Assembly (NCBI GenBank): GCA_936931335.1 | Contig: CAKZIH010000209.1 | Span: 1 to 5,811, forward strand | Source of the DNA: an uncultured Nostocoides sp. | Lineage (GTDB): Bacteria > Actinomycetota > Actinomycetes > Actinomycetales > Dermatophilaceae | DNA: 5,811 nucleotides | Direction: 5' to 3' | Part shown: positions 1-5,716 of the stretch, piece by piece | Position numbering within the stretch: the first letter of the stretch is position 1 | How the letters are laid out: every line of letters starts with the position of its first letter | Program-made: the position numbers and the translations under genes | Notes under the pieces: model-generated | Seen by the model: the letters and a program-made list of their open reading frames with translations, nothing else | What the model was told of the DNA's origin: nothing | The model's database searches: none

Positions 1-245
1 TGAAGAGCTCCTTGGCGATCAAAGGCCTGCAACTGCTCCATTACCCGGTGGTAATCCTCCGCCGCGCCGGGCCGGCCCTGGGCGTTGAGATAGGTGAGCA
101 CGCCGAGGTCTCGCAACAAGCGATCGGCGGGGCCACCCGACATACCGCCCGGGGTGCTGCCCATCAAGCCTGAGTTCGCCATCGCCGTGTCGGCCTTCTG
201 CTGCAACTCTGTCGCCGCGGCCTTGGCCTTGTCCAGGAACCCCAT
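1..245 (-). CDS. Small helical protein of unknown function (partial, 3' end outside window)
   Basis: This frame is open from an ATG at 245-243 to the window edge, giving 81 complete codons with no stop; the C-terminus lies outside. The start is well supported: a GAAGGAG ribosome-binding site (plus positions 252-258) lies 6-7 bases upstream of the ATG. The protein begins MGFLDKAKAAATELQQKAD, a charged amphipathic helix. A Gly/Met/Pro-rich linker follows (about residues 25-40), then a second segment containing RLLRDLGVLTYLNAQGRPG (residues 42-60) and a helical stretch with EDYHRVMEQLQAF. The N-terminus resembles many short soluble actinobacterial proteins that start MGFLDK or MGLLDK, and the RDLG..x..Y pattern also recalls such proteins, but I cannot assign a named family. 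It is divergent from the AIM24 gene with 118 bp between the starts, so shared regulation is possible. The existence of the gene is well supported; its function is unknown. Confidence 0.82.
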   Translation of the reverse strand, partial: MGFLDKAKAAATELQQKADTAMANSGLMGSTPGGMSGGPADRLLRDLGVLTYLNAQGRPGAAEDYHRVMEQLQAFDRQGAL

Positions 246-363
246 CGCGCACTCCTTCGTCACACACACCGAGTCGCCTCAACGATATGCCGCGGCAGCG
301 GTGTGACGCTACGGTTTCGATCGGGCCTTTCCGGGCCACCGCTTACGACGATGGGAAGAAAAG
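246..363. promoter_or_regulatory. Divergent promoter region between the small protein and AIM24 genes
   Basis: This 118 bp gap carries the 5' regions of two divergent genes. Seen: a TATCGT hexamer on the minus strand (282-287) and a TACGGT hexamer on the plus strand (310-315). Both fit the actinobacterial SigA -10 pattern TANNNT and would give leaders of roughly 30 and 42 bases. Neither has a good -35 at 16-18 bp. Between them lies a perfect 10 bp palindrome, TGCCGCGGCA (288-297), which could be an operator or chance in GC-rich DNA. That promoters lie here is inferred from the gene layout; the exact boxes are guesses. Confidence 0.4.
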
Positions 364-1089
364 ATGGCCATTCACGGGTCGCTGTTCCAGGACTTCCGCG
401 AGAAGGAGACCCAGGACCCCTTCTCGCTCCAGAACAAGAAGCTGCTGCGGGTCGATATGCGCTACGGCGAGGTGCTGGCCCGGGCCGGGTCGATGGTCGC
501 CTACCAGGGCGATATCCGCTTCACCAAGCAGAGTTCCGGGCTGGGCCGGATGTTCAAGCAGGCCGTCACCGGTGAGGGGCTCACCGTGATGACCTGCGCC
601 GGGCAGGGAGATCTCTTCCTGGCCAACGAGGCCGACGATGTGCAGATCATCTATCTGCAGGACGATGCGGTCTCCGTCAATGGCAACAATGTGCTGGCCT
701 TCAGCTCCTCGATCCAGTGGGATATTCACCGCATTCAGGCACGCGGGGCGGCCATGACCGGCGGCCTTTACAACGTCTCCCTGCGCGGCACCGGGTATGT
801 CGCGATCACCACCAAGGGTGAGCCGGTCGCCCTCGACGTGGCCAGCGCCCCGACCTTCGGGGACGCGCAGGCCGTGGTGATGTGGACCGCAGGCGTGCGG
901 ATGGATGTGCGCGTGGACACCGGTGGCCTGGGCTCGATGATGCGCGGCGGCACCGGTGAGACGCTGCAGATGGCGTTCAGCGGTCAGGGCTATGTGCTGG
1001 TGCAGCCGAGCGAGTCGGTCGTGGACGGCGGCCACTCCCAGCAGCAGCAGGGCGGGGCCGGGGGGATGCTCGGGCAGTTGCTCAGCTGA
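364..1089 (+). CDS. AIM24 family protein (DUF124)
   Basis: This encodes a 241-residue protein of the AIM24 (DUF124) family, which has a tryptophan-RNA-binding-attenuator-like beta fold. The fungal relative Aim24 is a mitochondrial inner-membrane protein; the bacterial role is not established. Family features seen in order: a strand-turn motif MVAYQGDIRF (residues 44-53), the Gly-rich core GEGLTVMTCAGQGDLFLA (70-87), a strand-rich middle with NNVLAFSSSIQW (108-119), the repeat-like GLYNVSLRGTGYVAITTKG (134-152), and the closing strand SGQGYVLVQPS (206-216). The last 20 residues are Gln/Gly-rich, partly from a (CAG)4 run at 1039-1050. No signal peptide or membrane helix is visible. The ATG at 364 follows GGGAAG (353-358); an ATG at 351 is out of frame. 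The length suits the single-domain bacterial family. The gene stands alone on its strand, divergent from the small protein gene and convergent with the MT0933-like gene. Confidence 0.92.
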   Translation: MAIHGSLFQDFREKETQDPFSLQNKKLLRVDMRYGEVLARAGSMVAYQGDIRFTKQSSGLGRMFKQAVTGEGLTVMTCAGQGDLFLANEADDVQIIYLQDDAVSVNGNNVLAFSSSIQWDIHRIQARGAAMTGGLYNVSLRGTGYVAITTKGEPVALDVASAPTFGDAQAVVMWTAGVRMDVRVDTGGLGSMMRGGTGETLQMAFSGQGYVLVQPSESVVDGGHSQQQQGGAGGMLGQLLS

Positions 1090-1160
1090 GCGCACCGCAT
1101 ACGTCAGCGGCGCCCGGCCCAGGTATGGGGCGGGCGCCGCTTGCGGTATGCGGAGTGCGC
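1090..1160. terminator. Large compound hairpin, likely bidirectional terminator
   Basis: Starting one base after the AIM24 stop codon, two nested inverted repeats form one long stem. The inner stem is a perfect 11 bp match (1106-1116 with 1131-1141), with a CCC/GGG extension (1118-1120 with 1127-1129) that shrinks the loop. The outer stem pairs 1090-1102 with 1146-1160, with a 2-base bulge at 1154-1155 and a small internal loop at 1103-1105/1142-1145. There is no long T-run on either side, which is common in high-GC actinobacteria. The position between convergent genes supports a two-way terminator; this role is inferred. Confidence 0.75.
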
Positions 1161-1178
1161 CGAGCGAGTTCAGTACCT

Positions 1179-1198
1179 CGCGAGCTCAGGAGCTCGCG
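1179..1198. terminator. Perfect hairpin just past the MT0933-like stop codon
   Basis: A perfect inverted repeat pairs CGCGAGCT (1179-1186) with AGCTCGCG (1191-1198). An added C-G pair at 1187/1190 is formally possible, so the loop is effectively a tetraloop. It lies 3 bases beyond the TGA of the minus-strand gene (1204-1202), where a transcript of that gene would fold it. It is flanked by near-direct repeats TCAGTAC (1170-1176 and 1202-1208), and the right copy includes the stop codon. No U-run follows. It could be a terminator, a 3'-end stabiliser, or a short interspersed repeat. Confidence 0.55.
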
Positions 1199-1201
1199 GA
1201 C

Positions 1202-1882
1202 TCAGTACTTCGGCGCGGCGGGCGGGACGTCCCCGTCGGGCCCGGTCTGCCCGTCGTGCCCCGGGCCGAACTTCGGGTCGGGGTCGGGAACCCAGCCAGT
1301 GGATTCCCTCGCGGCGTGCCGACCGGGAACGGACTGCCCGGGCTGGTCGTCGCTCTCGAACTGCGCCTCGGGACGGGGCTGGCCAACGTGACGACCCACG
1401 GCAGCGTCCTGTCCGGTGGCCACGTCGACCCAGCCGGTGGGCTGCGCAGCGGGCGGCTCGGTGGCCAGGGGTCCGCCCGGGGCGGTGTCGGTGGGGAACT
1501 GGGGTGGGAAGGCGGTGCCGGGACCGCTGGTGGCACCGGGGTGCCAGTCGTGGCCCGCCGCGGCGCTGGCGTTCATCCCGCCGCCGCCCGCGCCGGGCGT
1601 AGCGTCGGTGCGCTGCTCGGCGACCTTGTCCACGGCATTGCGAGCCGCGACACCGAACTTGGCGACCTTGTCCTGGTACTTGCCGTCCGTCTTCTCGTTG
1701 ATCGCCGCGGTCGCCTTGTCCACCCAGCCGTCGACCTTGTCCCGGTTGTCGTGGGCGAGCGTGCCCACCTGTTTCTTGGCGTCACCGAGGGCCTTTTGCG
1801 CGAGCTTGCTCACCTGGTCCAACCGGCGGTCCAGGTCGAGGCTGTCGATGGTCTTCTTGAGACTCTCGTTGAGGTTGCTCAT
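1202..1882 (-). CDS. MT0933/Rv0909-like domain protein with long disordered C-terminal tail
   Basis: This encodes a 226-residue protein. Residues about 44-90 (with HDNRDKVDGWVDKATAAI, INEKTDGKYQDKVAKFG and AARNAVDKVAEQ) match the pattern of the MT0933/Rv0909-like antitoxin family, short Lys/Asp-rich helical proteins. In Mycobacterium tuberculosis, Rv0909 is paired with the toxin-like Rv0910. Residues 1-43 form two more charged helices. Residues 92-226 are Gly/Pro/Asp-rich, probably disordered, with TGWV at 149-152 and 195-198. Typical family members are much shorter, so the tail is unusual. The start at ATG 1882-1880 is chosen because AAGGGG lies about 10-11 bases upstream and the helical domain starts there; extending to 2026 would add an Arg/Ser-rich stretch and overlap the glucosidase gene. 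No toxin gene is adjacent, so an antitoxin role is doubtful. It lies 98 bp downstream of the glucosidase gene on the same strand and could be cotranscribed. Family call moderate, function unknown. Confidence 0.8.
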   Translation of the reverse strand: MSNLNESLKKTIDSLDLDRRLDQVSKLAQKALGDAKKQVGTLAHDNRDKVDGWVDKATAAINEKTDGKYQDKVAKFGVAARNAVDKVAEQRTDATPGAGGGGMNASAAAGHDWHPGATSGPGTAFPPQFPTDTAPGGPLATEPPAAQPTGWVDVATGQDAAVGRHVGQPRPEAQFESDDQPGQSVPGRHAARESTGWVPDPDPKFGPGHDGQTGPDGDVPPAAPKY

Positions 1883-1909
1883 ACTGGGCTTGCCCCTTCT
1901 GCTATCGGA

Positions 1910-1927
1910 CGCGCGAACGCTCGCGCG
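1910..1927. other. Short GC hairpin in the glucosidase / MT0933-like spacer
   Basis: A perfect 7 bp inverted repeat pairs CGCGCGA (1910-1916) with TCGCGCG (1921-1927) around an ACGC tetraloop. It sits in the 98 bp between the stop of the glucosidase gene and the start of the MT0933-like gene, about 28 bases upstream of that start on the transcript. It could be a weak terminator for the glucosidase or a leader structure. There is no U-tract, and I see no convincing -10/-35 pair in this spacer, which leans slightly toward read-through from the glucosidase gene. Confidence 0.35.
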
Positions 1928-1980
1928 GCTCTGGAGGGTGCAACGCTGCCGCTGCCCCGGACTGTTCCATTCCCGGCCGC

Positions 1981-4689
1981 TCAGTCTTCCCGCAGACAGA
2001 TGAGGTGAGCGACCAGGGCGGTCCACCCGGTCTGGTGGGAGGCGCCCAGACCCCGGCCCGTGTCCCCGTCGAAGTACTCACTGAATGTCGGATGCGCCTG
2101 CCACAGCGGGTCGTGGGGCAGTCCGGCGGGATCACTGGGCCGCCGGCCGTCGGGTCCCGCGCGGAAGAGCCCAACCAGGCGGGAGTCGATGTCCGCAGCC
2201 ACCTCGGCGACCCCCCGATAGCTGCCGGAACCGGCCGGATACTCGACCTGCAGGTCGGCGGCCATCCCGGCGGCATATGTGCGCAAGGCGTCGGTGAGCA
2301 GCACGTTCACCGGCAGCCAGATCGGTCCGCGCCAATTGGAGTTGCCGCCGAAGAGCCCGGAGTCGGACTCCGCGGGCAGGTAGCGCACGCTCAGGTCAGC
2401 GCCGTCCAGCTGCAGCGTCAAGCCATCCCGGTAGATCGCGGACAGCGAACGTATGCCGTGGTCGGAGAGGAATTCCGCCGGGTCGACCAGGCGCCGCAGC
2501 ACCCGCACCAGCCGGTCCTGGGTGAGCACCGAGAGGGTGTCCGCGGCGGCTGTCGTCGAATGCACCAGGGCGTCCAGGAGTTCCGGGCGGCGCGCGAGCA
2601 ACCAGGCGCGGTGGGCGGTGAAGTCGGGCAGCGCCTTGTCCACCCAATCCGGCATCGTGGCCACCCCGATGAGCGGCAGCAAACCGACCATCGAGCGCAT
2701 CCGCACCGGCTGGCTGCTGCCGTCCAGCGCGACCAGCACGTCATAGAAGAAGCCGTCCGCGTCGTCCCAGAGCGAAACCTGCTCCGAGCCGAAGGTCTCC
2801 ATCGCCTCGGCGATCGCCAGGAAGTGCTCGAAGAATTTGGTGGCCACCTCATCCCACGCGGGATCCTCACGTGCCAACTCCCAGGCGATCCGCAACATGA
2901 CCAGGCAGTAGAAGGCCATCCAACTGGTGGCATCCGACTGCTCCAGGCGGGAGTTGTCGGGCATTGGCGCGCTGCGGTCGAAGGGCCCGACATTGTCCAT
3001 CCCCAGGAATCCGCCCTCGAAAAGATTGGACCCCTCGGAATCCTTGCGGTTGACCCACCACCCGAAGTTGAAGAGCAACTTGGTGAAGACCCGCTGCAGG
3101 AAGGCTCGGTCGATCCCGCCCGAGATCCGGAACACCTGCCAAGCCGCCCAAGCGTGCACCGGCGGGTTCACATCGCTGAAATTCCATTCGTATGCCGGGA
3201 GCTGGCCATTGCCGTGCATCGCCCACTCGCGGCACATGAGCAGGAGCTGCTCCTTGGCGAAGTCCGGGTCGATGTGGGCGATCGCCACGCAATGGAAGGC
3301 CAGGTCCCAGGCCGCGAACCAGGGGTACTCCCATTCGTCCGGCATAGAGATCACATCGGCCAGGGAGAGGGTGGGCCACTCGGTATTGCGCCCCAGCGGC
3401 TGCGCGCGTCGGCGCTGCGGCGGTGGGGCCAGCTGGGCAGGATCGCCCTCGAGCCATTGGCGCACGTCATAGCGATAGAGCTGTTTGCCCCACATCAGAC
3501 CGGCGAATGCGCGCCGGGCGATCTCGGCATCCTGCGCGCTCGTCCCAGCCGGGAGTACCGCGGCATAGAAGTCATCCGCCTCGCCGCGCCGTTGATCCCG
3601 GACGGCGTCGAAATCACCGAAGGGGTCGCGCCGAGCGGTGCCGTCGTCGCGCGTCAGGCGCAGGCGCACCGTGACGCTGGCCCCCGGGGCCACCGCGTCG
3701 AAATGCCACCAGAAGGCGGCCTTGGTGCCATCGGCGCGACGCAGCAGCGAGGCGTCCCCGTCAACGACGGCAGCATTGATCGCGTCCTTCGGGGTCGTGC
3801 AGCCGCCGCCCACCCCGAAGGTGGCGCGCTCATTGGTTTCGTTGTCACAGAAGAGAACCCGGGGCTCGCCGTCGGCGATCAGCAGATAGCGGCCAAGGAA
3901 ACCGTGCTCCGCCACGATCGCCGCCTGGTCCCCGGGGCCGCGGGTGGCCGTCAGTCTGGGTCGGCGATCATCGCGCCCCCAGGACCAGGTGTTGCGAAAC
4001 CACAGCTGCGGCAACAGATCCAGGGCCGCGGGGTCCGGGCCGTGGTTGGTGGCAGTGATCTCCACCAGGACGTCGTCGGGGGCGGCCTTGGCATGGGTGA
4101 TCGTGACATCGAAGAACCGGTTGTCCTCGAAGATCCCGGTGTCCAGGAGCTCGTACTCGGGCTCGTCGCGCCCCCGCGCGGCATTCTCGGCGACCAGATG
4201 GGCATACGGGAAGGCGCGCTGGGGATAGCGGTAGAGCATCGCGGCATAGGAGTGCGTGGGGGTGGCCTCCAGATGCCACCAGTACTCCTTGACGTCCTCG
4301 CCGTGATTGCCCTGGGGGTTGGTCAACCCGAAATAGCGCTCCTTGAGCCGGTCGTCATGGCCATTCCACAGCGCCACAGCGAGATTGAGGAAGCCGTAGC
4401 GATCGGTGAGCCCGCCAATTCCGTCCTCACCCCAGCGGTAGGCCCGGGTATGCGCGTGCTCGAACGGGAAATAGGTCCAGGCGTCGCCATCGGCGGAATA
4501 GTCCTCCCGCACCGTCCCCCATTGCCGGCCGGCGAGATAGGGACCCCACAGGCGCCAGGGTGAGTCCGGGCCGGCCGCCTCGGCCAGCCGCGCATGCTCG
4601 GCCGTACGCGGGGTGCTCGCCGCAGCGTCCTGCGTCGGGGTGGTCGGCGGGGCCGTCTCGTCCGGCCGGTCGGGGGTTGCCTGGGTCAT
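1981..4689 (-). CDS. GH63-like (MGH1-like) glucosidase
   Basis: This encodes a full-length 902-residue protein of the bacterial family usually annotated 'glucosidase', related to GH63 and mannosylglycerate hydrolases, with an (alpha/alpha)6-barrel catalytic domain. Motifs seen: WGPYLAGRQWGTVREDYS (residues 48-65), RAYRWGEDGIGGL (82-94), GNHGEDVKEYWW (127-138), a conserved block at 174-195, WFRNTWSWGRDD (230-241), PWFAAWDLAFH (456-466), AYEWNFSDVNPPVHAW (499-514), FEGGFLGMDNVG (557-568), NWRGPIWLPVN (785-795) and FSEYFDGDTGRG (869-880). By analogy with GH63 and related clans, D506 is the likely general acid and E871 the likely base; this is inference. Residues 1-30 are a Thr/Pro/Ala-rich, probably disordered lead; no signal peptide, so cytoplasmic. 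The ATG at 4689-4687 has no strong ribosome-binding site, but the next Met is residue 151, too late for the domain. Substrate is probably an alpha-glucoside or mannosyl/glucosyl compatible-solute type compound; unproven. Expression is divergent from the protease. Confidence 0.93.
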   Translation of the reverse strand: MTQATPDRPDETAPPTTPTQDAAASTPRTAEHARLAEAAGPDSPWRLWGPYLAGRQWGTVREDYSADGDAWTYFPFEHAHTRAYRWGEDGIGGLTDRYGFLNLAVALWNGHDDRLKERYFGLTNPQGNHGEDVKEYWWHLEATPTHSYAAMLYRYPQRAFPYAHLVAENAARGRDEPEYELLDTGIFEDNRFFDVTITHAKAAPDDVLVEITATNHGPDPAALDLLPQLWFRNTWSWGRDDRRPRLTATRGPGDQAAIVAEHGFLGRYLLIADGEPRVLFCDNETNERATFGVGGGCTTPKDAINAAVVDGDASLLRRADGTKAAFWWHFDAVAPGASVTVRLRLTRDDGTARRDPFGDFDAVRDQRRGEADDFYAAVLPAGTSAQDAEIARRAFAGLMWGKQLYRYDVRQWLEGDPAQLAPPPQRRRAQPLGRNTEWPTLSLADVISMPDEWEYPWFAAWDLAFHCVAIAHIDPDFAKEQLLLMCREWAMHGNGQLPAYEWNFSDVNPPVHAWAAWQVFRISGGIDRAFLQRVFTKLLFNFGWWVNRKDSEGSNLFEGGFLGMDNVGPFDRSAPMPDNSRLEQSDATSWMAFYCLVMLRIAWELAREDPAWDEVATKFFEHFLAIAEAMETFGSEQVSLWDDADGFFYDVLVALDGSSQPVRMRSMVGLLPLIGVATMPDWVDKALPDFTAHRAWLLARRPELLDALVHSTTAAADTLSVLTQDRLVRVLRRLVDPAEFLSDHGIRSLSAIYRDGLTLQLDGADLSVRYLPAESDSGLFGGNSNWRGPIWLPVNVLLTDALRTYAAGMAADLQVEYPAGSGSYRGVAEVAADIDSRLVGLFRAGPDGRRPSDPAGLPHDPLWQAHPTFSEYFDGDTGRGLGASHQTGWTALVAHLICLRED

Positions 4690-4810
4690 CCGCTCAGCCT
4701 GTCAAAGCGGGGCAGCCGCAGACGTTTCGGGTGCAACCGGAAGCTGGCAATTGCGTGTGAGTTTGCCTGCGCGGACGTGGGTTGTCAGGCCCGTTGTTTA
4801 CGGTGTCCCC
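4690..4810. promoter_or_regulatory. Divergent promoter region, glucosidase / serine protease
   Basis: This 121 bp gap separates two divergent genes. For the glucosidase (minus strand), a TTGCCA -35 (4745-4750) and an AAACGT -10-like hexamer (4722-4727) are 17 bp apart and would start transcription near 4715. The -10 is imperfect. An 8 bp palindrome, GCAATTGC (4747-4754), overlaps that -35 and could be an operator half-site or chance. For the protease (plus strand), TACGGT (4799-4804) is a TANNNT -10 placed to start transcription at about 4811, the A of the ATG. Box assignments are inferences from spacing. Confidence 0.4.
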
Positions 4811-4811
4811 A
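4799..4811 (+). promoter_or_regulatory. -10 element for a probable leaderless protease mRNA
   Basis: TACGGT (4799-4804) ends 7 bases before the A of the ATG at 4811, the usual distance from a -10 hexamer to the transcription start. No Shine-Dalgarno sequence is visible in the 16 bases before the ATG. Both facts fit a leaderless mRNA, a common arrangement in actinobacteria. A TTGTCA at 4782-4787 resembles a -35 but is only 11 bp from the hexamer, too close to pair with it. Confidence 0.4.
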
Positions 4812-5698
4812 TGCGTTGGCTACCCGGGACCGCCGGCCCAGCCGAACGGGCCACACCGCCAGCGGCCGGGCCCGAGCTGGTTGCTGGGGTGCCGACGGAG
4901 CCTCATACGGCGTCCGACGCGACGGGCCGGGCCCGCCGCCCGCCCGCCTGGTTGCCATGGGCGGCGCTGGCGCTCGTGGGCCTGATCGCGCTCGCCGCAC
5001 TATGGCGCACCACGGGCATACCGGCGGCATACACCGACCAGCAGGCGCACGCGGCGGCCAGCGCCGAGGCGACCAAGGCCATCCAGGACGCCCAACGGCA
5101 GCCGCCGGCGGCAGCGGCGGCATACGCCAAGATCGCGCCCTCGCTCGTGGTGATCAAAGGTAGCGGCGGCGGGGACGGCGGCCTGGGCTGCGGGGTGATC
5201 GCTAATGCCGACGGGACGATCCTCACCGCGAACCACGTAATCGCCGGCGGCGGCACGATCTCGGTCACCTTCGCCGATGGGACCAAGGCAAGCGCCAAGG
5301 TCGCCGAGGCCACGCCGGAGCAGGATCTCGCCACGCTCACCCCGAGCCGGCTGCCCGAGGTGGTCGTGCCGGCGACCCTGGGTTCCGCCGGGGTGATCGG
5401 CTCCCCGGTCTTTGCCGTCGGCAATCCTTTGGGCTTGACCTTCTCCCTCTCCTCGGGAGTGATTTCGGGGCTGGATCGGGAGATTCGTACCAGCGAGGGG
5501 ACGCTTGAGGGGCTGATCCAGTTCGACGCGGCGGCCAATCCGGGCAATTCCGGTGGCCCCCTTCTCGACGCTGCGGGCCGGGTCATCGGCGTGGTCACCG
5601 CGCTGGCCAATCCCGCCGAGCGGCCGTTCTTTGTCGGCATCGCCTTTGCCGTGCCCATCGAGTCCGCCAGCGGTGCCCTGCGCGCCGCCCCCATGTAG
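4811..5698 (+). CDS. Membrane-anchored HtrA-like serine protease without PDZ domain
   Basis: This encodes a 295-residue trypsin-like serine protease of the HtrA/DegP (S1C) type. A cytoplasmic Pro/Ala-rich N-terminus ends in a basic RARR (40-43), followed by one membrane helix (about 46-65) and an Ala-rich linker (78-106). The positive-inside rule puts the protease outside the membrane. The catalytic domain shows His142 in LTANHVI, Asp172 in EQDLATL and Ser247 in PGNSGGP. The His-Asp-Ser spacing (30 and 75 residues) equals that of E. coli DegP. The oxyanion-side segment QFDAAANPGNSGG (237-249) is intact, so it should be active. Cys127 stands where the family often has Ser in GSG. The chain ends soon after the protease domain, so there is no PDZ domain. 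The frame is open back to 4613, but that would overlap the divergent glucosidase gene; ATG 4811 is preferred for its position and the -10 element. A GTG at 4889 is a fallback start that keeps the membrane helix. It is followed closely by the MoxR gene. Confidence 0.88.
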   Translation: MRWLPGTAGPAERATPPAAGPELVAGVPTEPHTASDATGRARRPPAWLPWAALALVGLIALAALWRTTGIPAAYTDQQAHAAASAEATKAIQDAQRQPPAAAAAYAKIAPSLVVIKGSGGGDGGLGCGVIANADGTILTANHVIAGGGTISVTFADGTKASAKVAEATPEQDLATLTPSRLPEVVVPATLGSAGVIGSPVFAVGNPLGLTFSLSSGVISGLDREIRTSEGTLEGLIQFDAAANPGNSGGPLLDAAGRVIGVVTALANPAERPFFVGIAFAVPIESASGALRAAPM

Positions 5699-5706
5699 TC
5701 CCGATC

Positions 5707-5711
5707 AGGAG
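5707..5711 (+). promoter_or_regulatory. Ribosome-binding site deciding the GTG start of the MoxR gene
   Basis: AGGAG lies 5 bases before the GTG at 5717. It is the strongest Shine-Dalgarno match on this side of the window and fixes the start of the next gene, which has no nearby in-frame ATG. It lies inside the 18 bp gap after the protease stop, so the two genes are probably translated from one mRNA. Confidence 0.75.
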
Positions 5712-5716
5712 TCACC

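Noticed and set aside
19..339. A 106-codon minus-strand frame overlapping the first gene
   Set aside because: It is out of frame with the well-supported MGFLDK start, which has a strong ribosome-binding site; its Arg/Gly-rich translation looks like a frame shadow.
343..1095. A 250-codon minus-strand open frame opposite the AIM24 gene
   Set aside because: The plus-strand frame matches AIM24 along its whole length; the antisense translation is His/Gly/Leu-rich with no motif.
956..2008. A 350-codon plus-strand open frame running through the terminator region and opposite the MT0933-like gene
   Set aside because: It begins inside the AIM24 gene in another frame, passes through both hairpins, and its Arg/Gly/Val-rich translation shows no family pattern. 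The minus-strand frame has a ribosome-binding site and a recognisable domain.
1883..2026. N-terminal extension of the MT0933-like gene to ATG 2026
   Set aside because: It would overlap the end of the glucosidase gene in another frame and adds an Arg/Ser-rich stretch; ATG 1882 has AAGGGG upstream and begins the helical domain.
2005..4563. An 852-codon open frame on the plus strand, opposite the glucosidase gene
   Set aside because: It lies wholly inside the glucosidase gene and its translation is a low-information mix rich in Gly, Arg, Pro, Val and His with no recognisable motif. Long antisense open frames are expected opposite GC-rich actinobacterial genes.
4613..4810. N-terminal extension of the serine protease to ATG 4613
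   Set aside because: It would overlap the first 77 bases of the divergent glucosidase gene and cover the whole divergent promoter region, and the added residues show no signal peptide or conserved motif.
4903..5715. A 270-codon minus-strand frame opposite the serine protease
   Set aside because: The plus strand has a complete catalytic triad with family spacing; the antisense frame has no recognisable feature.
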